DNA of 64,000 nucleotides from Vibrio tarriae (GTDB lineage: Bacteria > Pseudomonadota > Gammaproteobacteria > Enterobacterales > Vibrionaceae). Positions 10,401 to 18,990 of the stretch are shown one piece after another. The stretch is taken from positions 124,001 to 188,000 of the forward strand of contig NZ_CP022353.1 in assembly GCF_002216685.1 (NCBI RefSeq), given 5' to 3'. Every line of letters begins with the position of its first letter. Positions within the stretch are counted from its first letter, which is position 1. The notes beneath the pieces were generated by a model. The model saw only the letters and a list, made by a program, of their open reading frames with translations, had not been told where the DNA came from and did not search any database. Made by a program: the position numbers and the translations under genes.

Positions 10401-10736
10401 AACATTCCTGATCATAAACACGCTGTAATCGCTTTAACTGCGATCTACGGTATCGGTAAAACTCGTTCAAAAGCTATTCTAGCTGACTTGGGTATTGCTG
10501 AAAGTGTTAAGATCAGTGAACTAACTGAAGAGCAGATCGATCAACTGCGTGATGGTGTAGCTAAGTACACTGTAGAGGGTGATCTACGTCGTGAAGTTTC
10601 CATGAACATCAAGCGCCTAATGGATCTTGGTTGTTACCGTGGTCTTCGTCATCGTCGCAGTCTACCACTACGTGGACAGCGTACTAAAACCAACGCTCGC
10701 ACCCGTAAGGGTCCGCGTAAGCCGATCAAGAAATAA
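10380..10736 (+). CDS. rpsM: 30S ribosomal protein S13
   Basis: S13, 118 residues, full length, with a GTG start behind TAGGAG, as in E. coli. It contacts the P-site tRNA and L5 across the subunit bridge. The helix-two-turn-helix motif and basic tail [18 protein letters not shown] are conserved. First gene of the alpha operon; its start is within the S4-responsive pseudoknot. Confidence 0.98.
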   Translation: MARIAGINIPDHKHAVIALTAIYGIGKTRSKAILADLGIAESVKISELTEEQIDQLRDGVAKYTVEGDLRREVSMNIKRLMDLGCYRGLRHRRSLPLRGQRTKTNARTRKGPRKPIKK

Positions 10737-10749
10737 TCGGGAAGGGTAG

Positions 10750-11145
<396 letters not shown>

Positions 11146-11172
11146 CGTTTCTAGGAAGATTGGAGAAAGATC

Positions 11173-11793
11173 ATGGCAAGATATTTGGGTCCTAAGCTGA
11201 AGCTTAGCCGCCGCGAAGGTACTGACTTGTTCCTTAAGTCAGGCGTTCGTGCGATTGATACCAAGTGTAAAATTGATAACGCACCAGGCGTACACGGCGC
11301 TCGTCGCGGTCGTCTGTCTGAGTATGGCGTTCAGCTTCGTGAGAAGCAAAAAGTTCGTCGTATTTATGGCGTTTTAGAAAAACAATTCCGTAACTACTAC
11401 AAAGAAGCTGCTCGCCTGAAAGGCAACACAGGTGAAAACCTGCTTCAGCTTCTGGAAGGTCGTCTGGATAACGTAGTTTACCGTATGGGTTTTGGTGCAA
11501 CTCGCGCTGAAGCACGTCAGCTGGTTAGCCACAAAGCTATCCTAGTAAACGGTAAAGTAGTAAACGTTCCTTCTTTCAATGTTGCGGCAAACGACGTTGT
11601 TGCAGTTCGTGAGAAAGCGAAAAAGCAATCTCGCATCAAAGCAGCTCTAGAAGTTGCTGAACAACGCGAAAAACCAACTTGGATTGAAGTCGATGTAAAC
11701 ACGATGGAAGGTACTTTCAAGCGTATGCCTGAGCGTTCCGATCTGTCTGCTGACATCAACGAACAATTGATCGTCGAGCTTTACTCTAAGTAA
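11173..11793 (+). CDS. rpsD: 30S ribosomal protein S4
   Basis: S4, 206 residues, full length. It is a 16S 5'-domain assembly initiator, part of the mRNA entry helicase, and the translational repressor of the alpha operon. The S4 RNA-binding domain (residues about 96-155) includes [20 protein letters not shown]. The C+ zinc cysteines are absent. 27 nt after rpsK with a TTGGAG site. Confidence 0.98.
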   Translation: MARYLGPKLKLSRREGTDLFLKSGVRAIDTKCKIDNAPGVHGARRGRLSEYGVQLREKQKVRRIYGVLEKQFRNYYKEAARLKGNTGENLLQLLEGRLDNVVYRMGFGATRAEARQLVSHKAILVNGKVVNVPSFNVAANDVVAVREKAKKQSRIKAALEVAEQREKPTWIEVDVNTMEGTFKRMPERSDLSADINEQLIVELYSK

Positions 11794-11817
11794 GGTTTAA
11801 ACTAAAGAGAGGACACA

Positions 11818-12810
11818 ATGCAGGGTTCTGTAACAGAATTTCTTAAGCCACGTCTTGTTGATATCGAACAAATCAGCACGACACACGCAAAAGTAACTCT
11901 TGAGCCGTTAGAGCGTGGTTTCGGCCATACTCTGGGTAATGCACTTCGCCGTATTCTTCTATCTTCAATGCCAGGTTGTGCTGTGACTGAAGTAGAGATT
12001 GAAGGCGTTCTTCACGAGTACAGCACCAAAGAAGGTGTTCAGGAAGATATCCTTGAGATTCTCTTGAACCTGAAAGGTCTGGCTGTTCGCGTTGCCGAAG
12101 GCAAAGATGAAGTGTTCATTACACTGAACAAATCAGGCTCGGGCCCTGTGGTTGCAGGTGACATCACCCATGACGGTGATGTAGAGATCGTAAACCCTGA
12201 ACACGTTATTTGTCATTTAACCTCTGACAATGCTGCGATCGCTATGCGTATCAAAGTAGAACGTGGTCGTGGTTATGTTCCAGCTTCTGCCCGTATCCAT
12301 ACTGAAGAAGATGAGCGTCCAATTGGTCGTTTGCTTGTTGACGCGACTTTCAGCCCAGTAGACAAAATTGCCTACTCTGTTGAAGCAGCTCGTGTTGAAC
12401 AGCGTACTGACTTGGACAAGCTTGTTATCGATATGGAAACTAACGGTACTCTTGAGCCTGAGGAAGCAATCCGTCGCGCAGCAACAATTCTTGCTGAGCA
12501 ATTGGATGCGTTCGTAGATCTTCGTGATGTACGTGTACCTGAGGAGAAGGAAGAGAAGCCAGAATTCGATCCGATCCTACTGCGTCCTGTAGACGATCTT
12601 GAACTAACAGTTCGCTCTGCTAACTGTCTGAAAGCAGAAGCGATTCACTACATCGGTGATCTGGTACAGCGCACTGAGGTTGAGCTTCTTAAAACGCCAA
12701 ACCTCGGTAAGAAGTCTCTTACAGAGATTAAAGACGTGCTTGCATCACGTGGTCTGTCTCTGGGCATGCGTCTAGAAAACTGGCCACCAGCGTCAATCGC
12801 TGAAGATTAA
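11818..12810 (+). CDS. rpoA: RNA polymerase alpha subunit
   Basis: RpoA, 330 residues (E. coli 329). The N-terminal domain (about 1-235) dimerises and assembles beta and beta-prime; [18 protein letters not shown] is the dimer and assembly motif. After an acidic linker ([10 protein letters not shown]), the C-terminal domain (about 250-330) with [19 protein letters not shown] binds UP elements and activators such as CRP. Placed between rpsD and rplQ, the universal order. Confidence 0.99.
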
Positions 12811-12833
12811 TCGATATTAGTTAGAAGGATTAG

Positions 12834-13223
<390 letters not shown>

Positions 13224-13245
13224 TCAGTTCGTCATGCAATAAAAG

Positions 13246-13268
13246 AGCCGGGCTAGCCCGGCTTTTTT
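13246..13268. terminator. Alpha operon terminator
   Basis: A GC-rich perfect inverted repeat AGCCGGGC (13246-13253) / GCCCGGCT (13256-13263) is followed by a T tract to 13268. The left flank is A-rich (AATAAAAGAG), so it may also serve the convergent DUF2780 gene on the minus strand. Confidence 0.93.
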
Positions 13269-13321
13269 ATTTCTATTTTCTGCTTTATCTGGGTGTGAAG
13301 CGTAGGTGTTGTGCTTTTTCT

Positions 13322-13353
13322 CACTGTATCTCGATTTCACACTGTATATCGAT
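13322..13353. repeat. Two 14-bp near-identical direct repeats
   Basis: CACTGTATCTCGAT (13322-13335) and CACTGTATATCGAT (13340-13353) differ at one base and are 18 bp apart. They lie between the rplQ terminator and the end of the DUF2780 gene. No function is evident. Confidence 0.6.
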
Positions 13354-13366
13354 AGTGGGCATGGCA

Positions 13367-13843
13367 TTACTGCCATAGCTTACCTAATGACGCCAATAGG
13401 TCTTGACTCGCACCTTGCTGAGTCAGGTATTGCATCAAAACAGGTACGAACTGTTCAACCATGCTGGCATCCAGTCCTAATGTATTAAAGGCTTGGTTCA
13501 CTTCTTTGCGTTGCAAAATCGTGCTGAGGTTTTGATTTGGGATAAGACCATTCAAATCATTAAGGTTTGGGATTAATTGGAGCAACTCGCTTTTTTGATC
13601 GGCATTTAGGTTGTTTTGAGCCTGCGCAAGCAAGGTCGCTACGCCACCTCCCGCTTGTTGCGGTGAAAGAGGAAATTGACTGGTAAATTGAGTCAATAAC
13701 TCTTGTGTTGCTTTGGATTGGGAGAGGGTTTCACCAACTAATCCAGCGAGGTCGTTTGAACCTAAAGATTTGAGGTCAGGGAAAGCCAGAGCGGATGTGC
13801 TGGCGAGCGTCGAAATAAGTAAGGCAGTAAAACGATAGTGCAT
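13367..13843 (-). CDS. DUF2780 (VcgC/VcgE-type) secreted protein
   Basis: A 158-residue protein of unknown function. From the ATG at 13843 it has a signal peptide (MHYRFTALLISTLASTSALA, cleavage near FP), so it is probably periplasmic or secreted. A GGAGAG ribosome site 6 nt upstream supports this start; the frame is open 16 codons further but without a good site. The mature part is helical and glutamine/asparagine rich (QAGGGVATLLAQAQNNLNAD). I recognise it as the DUF2780 family, first named in Vibrio as VcgC/VcgE. It stands alone and is convergent with rplQ. Confidence 0.8.
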   Translation of the reverse strand: MHYRFTALLISTLASTSALAFPDLKSLGSNDLAGLVGETLSQSKATQELLTQFTSQFPLSPQQAGGGVATLLAQAQNNLNADQKSELLQLIPNLNDLNGLIPNQNLSTILQRKEVNQAFNTLGLDASMVEQFVPVLMQYLTQQGASQDLLASLGKLWQ

Positions 13844-13930
13844 GATCACTCTCCATAAATGGCGCATAACGTATTTTCTTATTCGGTTCAAAGGTTCAGA
13901 TCGAAACCTTGGATGTGAGATAGTTTAATG

Positions 13931-13960
13931 AAAAAAGAGCGACCCAGTGGGTCGCTCTTT
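13931..13960 (-). terminator. Terminator of fklB
   Basis: A 12-bp perfect stem (13934-13945 with 13949-13960, core GAGCGACCC / GGGTCGCTC) ends on the minus strand in a run of T. It lies 24 nt past the fklB stop. Confidence 0.9.
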
Positions 13961-13984
13961 GTCACATAATTGCGAAAGAGAAAC

Positions 13985-14605
13985 TTACAGGATATCCAGC
14001 AGTTCGACTTCAAACACTAACGCTGCAAATGGAGGAATCGCTGCGCCTGCGCCACGCTCGCCATAAGCAAGGTTGTGTGGAATGTAGAGTTTCCACTTCG
14101 AGCCAACAGGCATCAGTTGCAGAGCTTCAACCCAACCGCGGATCACGCCAGTCACCGGGAATTCAGCAGGTTGGCCGCGTGATACTGAGCTATCAAACAC
14201 AGTGCCATCAACCAGTTGGCCGTGGTAGTGTACGCGAACAGACTTATCGGATGTTGGGATTGCGCCATTACCTTCAACCAGTACTTCGTACTGCAGGCCT
14301 GACTCAAGAACCGTCACTTCTGGACGTAGAGCATTATCTTTCAGGAAAGCTTCACCTTCAGAAGCGGCCACTTTAGCGGCTTCTTGGCGGGCTTCTTCTG
14401 CACGCATATGAATCGCATGTAGAGCTTGGTTGATCTCATCAACAGAAATCGCTGGCTGCTCGCCAACAAGAGCGGTGGCGATACCCGCAGCAATCGCCGC
14501 TACGTTTAGGCCTTCAAGGCCACTACCTGCCAACTGTTGACCCATTTGTAGGCCAATGCCGTAGCTTGCTTTCTGTTCTACGGTTTCAAATTTTACTTCA
14601 GACAT
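13985..14605 (-). CDS. fklB: FKBP-type peptidyl-prolyl isomerase FklB (FKBP22)
   Basis: A 206-residue protein, the same length as E. coli FklB. The N-terminal helical dimerisation part begins [20 protein letters not shown]. The C-terminal FKBP domain (about 100-206) has [19 protein letters not shown], the [18 protein letters not shown] loop and the final [12 protein letters not shown]. It catalyses cis-trans isomerisation of Xaa-Pro bonds. There is no signal peptide, so it is cytoplasmic. The ATG at 14605 is chosen because AAGAG lies 8 nt upstream; a GTG three codons earlier is less likely. Divergent from the OapA-like gene, as fklB and ytfB are in E. coli. Confidence 0.95.
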   Translation of the reverse strand: MSEVKFETVEQKASYGIGLQMGQQLAGSGLEGLNVAAIAAGIATALVGEQPAISVDEINQALHAIHMRAEEARQEAAKVAASEGEAFLKDNALRPEVTVLESGLQYEVLVEGNGAIPTSDKSVRVHYHGQLVDGTVFDSSVSRGQPAEFPVTGVIRGWVEALQLMPVGSKWKLYIPHNLAYGERGAGAAIPPFAALVFEVELLDIL

Positions 14606-14750
14606 AAAAGTCACTCTTGGTCGTTCAATAAAGGCGACAGAATAGCAGGTTAGGTAGAGTGATGAAACGTTTAGCGCCCAATCGTTGCTATCCGTTCGGT
14701 GTGACTTGTCGCAGAAAGTTCAGCGAAAAACTTCAAGTTTGTGTCAAGCT

Positions 14751-14779
14751 TTGGCTTTCATGTCACTCGACTCTATACT
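14751..14779 (+). promoter_or_regulatory. Promoter of the OapA/YtfB-like gene
   Basis: TTGGCT (14751-14756) and TATACT (14774-14779) are spaced by 17 nt, a good sigma-70 match. They lie about 50 nt upstream of the start at 14831. Confidence 0.7.
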
Positions 14780-14830
14780 CTAACCTCATGAATTTTTATA
14801 CTGTGGGCAAGTAATTAAAGGACTTTGAAC

Positions 14831-15397
14831 ATGAACCGCCGCCACAAGAAGCCGCAGCAAACTGATTATCTGGCCAAAGTGCAGAATTATTGGCAGCAAT
14901 TGGATTGGCCACGCTATCGCCAACAACTGCATGCGTTATGGTTGCGCTTGCCTCCTTTTCATCGTCGTGGCTTGATGGTGCTCACGCCAACTGTGTTGGT
15001 ATTGATGGTGATCCCTTTGCCGGACAAGCAAGAAGTGGCAGCTGAAACTCCTGCCACGTCAAAGCGGATTGAGGTTGGGATCAATACGCAAAGCTTGAGT
15101 GAACAACGCACGCAAGCGCAAACTGCCCTTAAATCTTCGGCATGGCAAGAGTACGTGGTGCGTCAGGGGGATACTTTGTCCCAGGTGTTTCGTAACAACG
15201 AGCTACCACTCACCGACATTAATGCGCTGGTTAAGGTGGAAGGTTCTGATAAACCGCTGAGCCAAATCCAAGCCGGTCAACTGATCCGCTTTAAATTGGC
15301 GGAAAACGGTCAATTAGACATTTTGCAGCTTGAACGTAATAACCAATCAGTGATGTTCTTCCGTCTCTCTGATGGTGGCTTTGGGCGCAGTAAGTAA
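14831..15397 (+). CDS. OapA-domain (YtfB-like) cell-envelope protein
   Basis: A 188-residue bitopic inner-membrane protein. A basic cytoplasmic N-terminus is followed by one membrane segment (GLMVLTPTVLVLMVIPL, about 48-64) and a periplasmic part. The C-terminal LysM-like OapA domain begins EYVVRQGDTLSQVFRNNELP (about 107-126). This is the architecture of Haemophilus opacity-associated protein A and E. coli YtfB, which binds glycans and acts at the division site. The ATG at 14831 has AAAGGA 8 nt upstream; a TTG two codons earlier is possible. Its last 51 bp overlap the 3' end of the convergent transporter gene. Confidence 0.85.
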   Translation: MNRRHKKPQQTDYLAKVQNYWQQLDWPRYRQQLHALWLRLPPFHRRGLMVLTPTVLVLMVIPLPDKQEVAAETPATSKRIEVGINTQSLSEQRTQAQTALKSSAWQEYVVRQGDTLSQVFRNNELPLTDINALVKVEGSDKPLSQIQAGQLIRFKLAENGQLDILQLERNNQSVMFFRLSDGGFGRSK

Positions 15398-16240
15398 TCC
15401 CCACCACTTTGCCAGCCATGCGCTAGGCAACAGAGGCAGAATAATCATTCCGATCCCAAGCCAAGTTAGTGCGTCCAGCATTTCAGCAAACCAGAATGCG
15501 CCAAAAGCCGCAACAAAGATCAATCCTGAATACTCAGCCAGTGCGATTTGACTGGCTGGCGCTTTCTGATACGCGGTGACGGCTAAACCGTTGTAGAGCA
15601 AAATCAATCCAGAACTTGCAGCAATCCATAACCACTGAGATAAGCTGAGCGGCTGCCAATAGGCGGCCGCCAGTAAGCCGGAAATGGGCAGTGAAAAAAG
15701 TGTGGTCCACATGAGTGTGGTCACGACAGGTTGGCGCTCAGGAATGGTGCGAGCGAGTAGGTTAAAGAGTGCCAACGAACATGCCGTACCCAAGGCAAAC
15801 AGGGCTGCCCAATGAAATTGCGATGGGCGCAAGACAATCAGTACCCCAAGAAAGCCGGTGACGGTTGCGATAATCTTGCCGCGGCTTGGTCTCTCTTTCA
15901 GAAACAGAATTGAGAGAGGCAGCATCAATAGTGGCGCGGCGTAAAACACGGCATTGGCGGTGGCTAAGGGTAAATACGAAATCGCGACCACCATACAGCC
16001 AGCGCCCAGTAGCACTAAATGAGCGCGGATTAGGGTGACTTTAGGATCATGCAGTTGACGTAAGACTTTGGGCTGTTTTCGCCACACGGGCCAGATGAGA
16101 GCAAAAGCAAAGAGTTGGCGCAAGAACATATATTGAAAAGGTACGACTTCACCTTGCAGCATTTTGACTGCCACATCAGAGAGCGAAGCCGCCAAATTGC
16201 CCAGAACCAGTAGCCAAACAGCTAACGCTACAGGGTTCAT
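15347..16240 (-). CDS. EamA/RhaT-family (DMT) transporter
   Basis: A 297-residue inner-membrane protein with about ten hydrophobic segments and two EamA repeats (about residues 7-137 and 148-280). It belongs to the drug/metabolite transporter superfamily. The substrate cannot be read from the sequence; family members export amino acids, purines or other metabolites. It starts 2 nt after the elaA-like gene and is probably cotranscribed with it. Its C-terminus (TAPKATIRETEEHH) overlaps the OapA-like gene by 51 bp on the other strand. Confidence 0.88.
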   Translation of the reverse strand: MNPVALAVWLLVLGNLAASLSDVAVKMLQGEVVPFQYMFLRQLFAFALIWPVWRKQPKVLRQLHDPKVTLIRAHLVLLGAGCMVVAISYLPLATANAVFYAAPLLMLPLSILFLKERPSRGKIIATVTGFLGVLIVLRPSQFHWAALFALGTACSLALFNLLARTIPERQPVVTTLMWTTLFSLPISGLLAAAYWQPLSLSQWLWIAASSGLILLYNGLAVTAYQKAPASQIALAEYSGLIFVAAFGAFWFAEMLDALTWLGIGMIILPLLPSAWLAKWWGLLTAPKATIRETEEHH

Positions 16241-16242
16241 GG

Positions 16243-16692
16243 TTAGGCTCTTTTCATATCAATGTGAGGAATGCCATCTTCTAGATAGGTTTCTGAGGTT
16301 GCGACAAAGCCATAGCGAGCATAAAACTCGCGCAGATGCTCCTGTGCACCAATTTCAATCGATTGTTGTGGCCATAAGTTTTGACACTGCTCAAGTGCCG
16401 TTTGCAATAGTTGGTGTCCTAAGCCATTGCCACGTGCACTGGCCTTAGTCGCCACACGGCCAAGGCTAACACTAGGATAGCTCACCCCGGCAGGCAGTAG
16501 ACGTGCGCAAGCGACGAGCTCTCCATCTTGATAACCCAGCAGGTGATGCACTTCGTTGAGTGTATCTTTGTTATCCAATTCCGGGTAGGGGCAGGTCTGC
16601 TCGACCACAAAAACATCGACACGCAGTTTGAGTAGTTCGTACAGCTGTTGGGTGGTTAATTGGCAAAAAGGGATACATTGCCAGTTGATCAT
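16243..16692 (-). CDS. elaA: ElaA-like GNAT acetyltransferase
   Basis: A 149-residue GNAT-fold protein of the ElaA type. Its N-terminus has the ElaA signature LLKLRVDVFVVEQTCPYPELDNKD (residues about 20-43). The acetyl-CoA site is GRVATKASARGNGLGHQLLQ (about 78-97) and the end is YARYGFVATSETYLEDGIPHIDM. The acceptor is not known. First gene of a likely two-gene unit with the EamA transporter. An AAGGAGATA ribosome site is well placed. Confidence 0.9.
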   Translation of the reverse strand: MINWQCIPFCQLTTQQLYELLKLRVDVFVVEQTCPYPELDNKDTLNEVHHLLGYQDGELVACARLLPAGVSYPSVSLGRVATKASARGNGLGHQLLQTALEQCQNLWPQQSIEIGAQEHLREFYARYGFVATSETYLEDGIPHIDMKRA

Positions 16693-16917
16693 CTTTATCT
16701 CCTTAAATATGAAATCTATCCACTTCCTATGAGAAGCTGAAACGGCAAGTCATTTGGGTATGGGCGGATAGGAATAGCAGTACTGTAGCAGGCTGCGCAA
16801 AAACCAGCGTTAACAAAGGTTAAGGGCAAACAAGAAAATTTAAATCAATATTCACTGGAGCTCGGGCGCAAAATAACGATAATAGCGCTTCTTTTTTCGT
16901 CACTCTGAGGACACCCC

Positions 16918-18300
16918 TTGAACGCCAACTCTTTTGCTGCTTTGAATCTGAAGCCTGAACTTCTCGCTAACCTTGAAACCATGGGGTTTGCCACAATGAC
17001 TCCGATTCAGGCGCAATCTCTTCCTGCGATCCTTAAAGGGCAGGATGTGATTGGCCAAGGCAAAACAGGCTCCGGTAAAACCGCTGCGTTTGGTCTTGGG
17101 GTACTATCCAACCTCAATGTGAAGCGCTTTCGTGTACAAGCCTTGGTGCTGTGTCCAACACGTGAGTTGGCCGATCAAGTCGCGACCGATATTCGTACGC
17201 TAGGGCGTGCTATCCACAATATCAAAGTGTTGACGCTGTGTGGCGGTATGCCAATGGGGCCGCAGATCGGATCCCTTGAGCATGGCGCACATATCTTGGT
17301 TGGAACGCCGGGACGGATTTTGGATCATTTGAGTAAGGATCGTATCGATCTGAGTGAGCTCAATACCTTGGTGTTGGATGAAGCGGATCGCATGTTAGAA
17401 ATGGGTTTCCAAGAAGCGCTGGAGGCGATCATTGCTGCCGCGCCAGCCGAGCGTCAAACCTTGCTGTTTAGTGCCACTTACCCCGCGAGCATTGAGCAGA
17501 TTGCGCAAAGCGTGACTCGCAATGCGCTGATGATTAAAGTCGAGGCGACCCACGATACTTCAAGCATTCGTCAATACTTCTACAAAGTAGAAGGCAGTGC
17601 TGCGCGTGATGAGGCTCTGGAAACGTTGCTCTTGCACCATCAACCGACTTCTTCGGTGGTGTTCTGTAACACTAAACGTGAAGTACAAAATGTTGCCGAT
17701 GCCCTGCATCAAAGCGGTTTTAGCGTGATTGAACTGCATGGTGATATGGAGCAGCGTGAGCGTGACCAAGCTCTAGTGCAGTTTGCTAATAAGAGTATTT
17801 CTATTCTGGTCGCGACTGATGTCGCGGCTCGCGGTCTGGATGTGGATAACCTTGATGCGGTGTTTAACTACGATTTGTCACGCGATCCTGAAGTGCATGT
17901 ACATCGCATCGGGCGTACTGGTCGTGCGGGAAGTAAAGGCTTAGCGTTTAGCTTCTTTAGTGACAACGAGAGCTACCGTGTAGCGCAAATTGATGAGTAC
18001 ATGGACATCGCGATTGAACCTTCAACCTTGCCGCAACCTGCTGCAGGCGCGCGTCCTTACGCCGCTAACATGGTGACCATTCAGATTGACGGTGGTAAGA
18101 AAGATAAGGTGCGTCCCGGTGATATTCTTGGCGCACTGACCAGTGATGGCGAACTGACCGCGGAGCATATTGGCAAGATTAACCTGTTCCCGATGCGTGC
18201 TTATGTGGCCGTGCACAAGAAAATCGCCCACAAAGCGCTGAATAAAATTGCCAACGGTAAGATGAAGGGACGCCAGTTCCGCGCTCGCTTACTCAAATAA
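16918..18300 (+). CDS. dbpA: ATP-dependent RNA helicase DbpA
   Basis: DbpA, 460 residues (E. coli 457), the DEAD-box helicase activated by helix 92 of 23S rRNA and used in 50S assembly. All motifs are present: Q motif (MTPIQAQSLP), motif I (GKTGSGKTAA), PTRELADQ, DEAD (VLDEADRML), SAT, VATDVAARGLD and HRIGRTGRAG. The C-terminal rRNA-binding domain (IDGGKKDKVRPGDILGALT) shows it is DbpA and not a general DEAD protein. The start is a TTG with GAGGA 6 nt upstream, and the N-terminus then aligns with E. coli DbpA. Confidence 0.96.
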   Translation: MNANSFAALNLKPELLANLETMGFATMTPIQAQSLPAILKGQDVIGQGKTGSGKTAAFGLGVLSNLNVKRFRVQALVLCPTRELADQVATDIRTLGRAIHNIKVLTLCGGMPMGPQIGSLEHGAHILVGTPGRILDHLSKDRIDLSELNTLVLDEADRMLEMGFQEALEAIIAAAPAERQTLLFSATYPASIEQIAQSVTRNALMIKVEATHDTSSIRQYFYKVEGSAARDEALETLLLHHQPTSSVVFCNTKREVQNVADALHQSGFSVIELHGDMEQRERDQALVQFANKSISILVATDVAARGLDVDNLDAVFNYDLSRDPEVHVHRIGRTGRAGSKGLAFSFFSDNESYRVAQIDEYMDIAIEPSTLPQPAAGARPYAANMVTIQIDGGKKDKVRPGDILGALTSDGELTAEHIGKINLFPMRAYVAVHKKIAHKALNKIANGKMKGRQFRARLLK

Positions 18301-18311
18301 TATTACGCGTC

Positions 18312-18872
18312 CTATCTCAGCCGCGCTTTAATGCGGCTGAGGCTAATTGGCGTTATCCCCAAATACGCGGCGATGTGATGATCACAAAGCCGTGCCATCA
18401 AATCTGGAAACTGAGCACACATCACTTGGTAACGCTGTTCTGGGCGATAGAGCAACATAAAGCGCTCTTTTTGTTCCTTGTACAGCAGTTGCGTCTCAAG
18501 TAAGCGTTGATAGAGCGGGTGACCGCTAGAGCGCCATTCACGTAACACCTCAATCGGTACGCCCATCAGTTGTACTGGAGATAAGGTTTCCAGCATGAAG
18601 GGTGAGGCTTGCTCACGCAGCAAACTTTCAAAACCAATCGCCCAGTCTTGCTCCCAATAAAACTCTTTACTGAAACTTTTGCCCTCTTCGGTGAGATAGC
18701 AAGCGTGGCATAGCCCTGCGAGCACCCAATAGGCAAAGGGAGTGGTTTCTCCTTGTGCGACCAAGACATGTCGTGTTGGCAGCTCGAGTGGCTGAGCGAC
18801 ACTTTGCAATTGCGTGCATTCGGCATCGGAAAAACCATGCTGTTTTAGATAAGCGTGAAACTGTGCTTGCAT
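18312..18872 (-). CDS. Crp/Fnr-type transcription regulator, short form
   Basis: A 186-residue protein with an N-terminal cyclic-nucleotide-binding-type beta-roll (about 20-115) and a C-terminal helix-turn-helix (IAAYLGITPISLSRIKARL) that ends the protein. CRP itself is about 210 residues and continues past the recognition helix; this short form is more like the Bacteroidetes-type Crp relatives. The cAMP-contact motif of CRP is not obvious, so the ligand is unknown. GAGG lies well placed before the ATG. It sits alone between convergent dbpA and cpdB. Confidence 0.82.
   Translation of the reverse strand: MQAQFHAYLKQHGFSDAECTQLQSVAQPLELPTRHVLVAQGETTPFAYWVLAGLCHACYLTEEGKSFSKEFYWEQDWAIGFESLLREQASPFMLETLSPVQLMGVPIEVLREWRSSGHPLYQRLLETQLLYKEQKERFMLLYRPEQRYQVMCAQFPDLMARLCDHHIAAYLGITPISLSRIKARLR
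18316..18341. other. Strong hairpin at the 3' end of the Crp-like gene
   Basis: A 9-bp perfect inverted repeat CTCAGCCGC (18316-18324) / GCGGCTGAG (18333-18341) with an 8-nt loop lies just after dbpA and inside the last codons of the Crp-like gene. There is no T run on either side, so it is not a standard terminator. Confidence 0.6.
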
Positions 18873-18885
18873 AAAAGCCTCATAG

Positions 18886-18914
18886 AAAAGAAAACAGCCA
18901 CTCTAGGTGGCTGT
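18886..18914 (-). terminator. Terminator of cpdB
   Basis: ACAGCCAC (18894-18901) and GTGGCTGT (18907-18914) form an 8-bp stem. On the minus strand it is followed by TTTTCTTTTC, placing it correctly for cpdB transcripts. It lies just upstream of the Crp-like gene. Confidence 0.85.
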
Positions 18915-18990
18915 CTACTTTACGTGATAACCCTAGTGACTTGAAGCGGCTGCTGTATTGGTTGCCGTTTCAATAGGGGGTTATTGGTAC

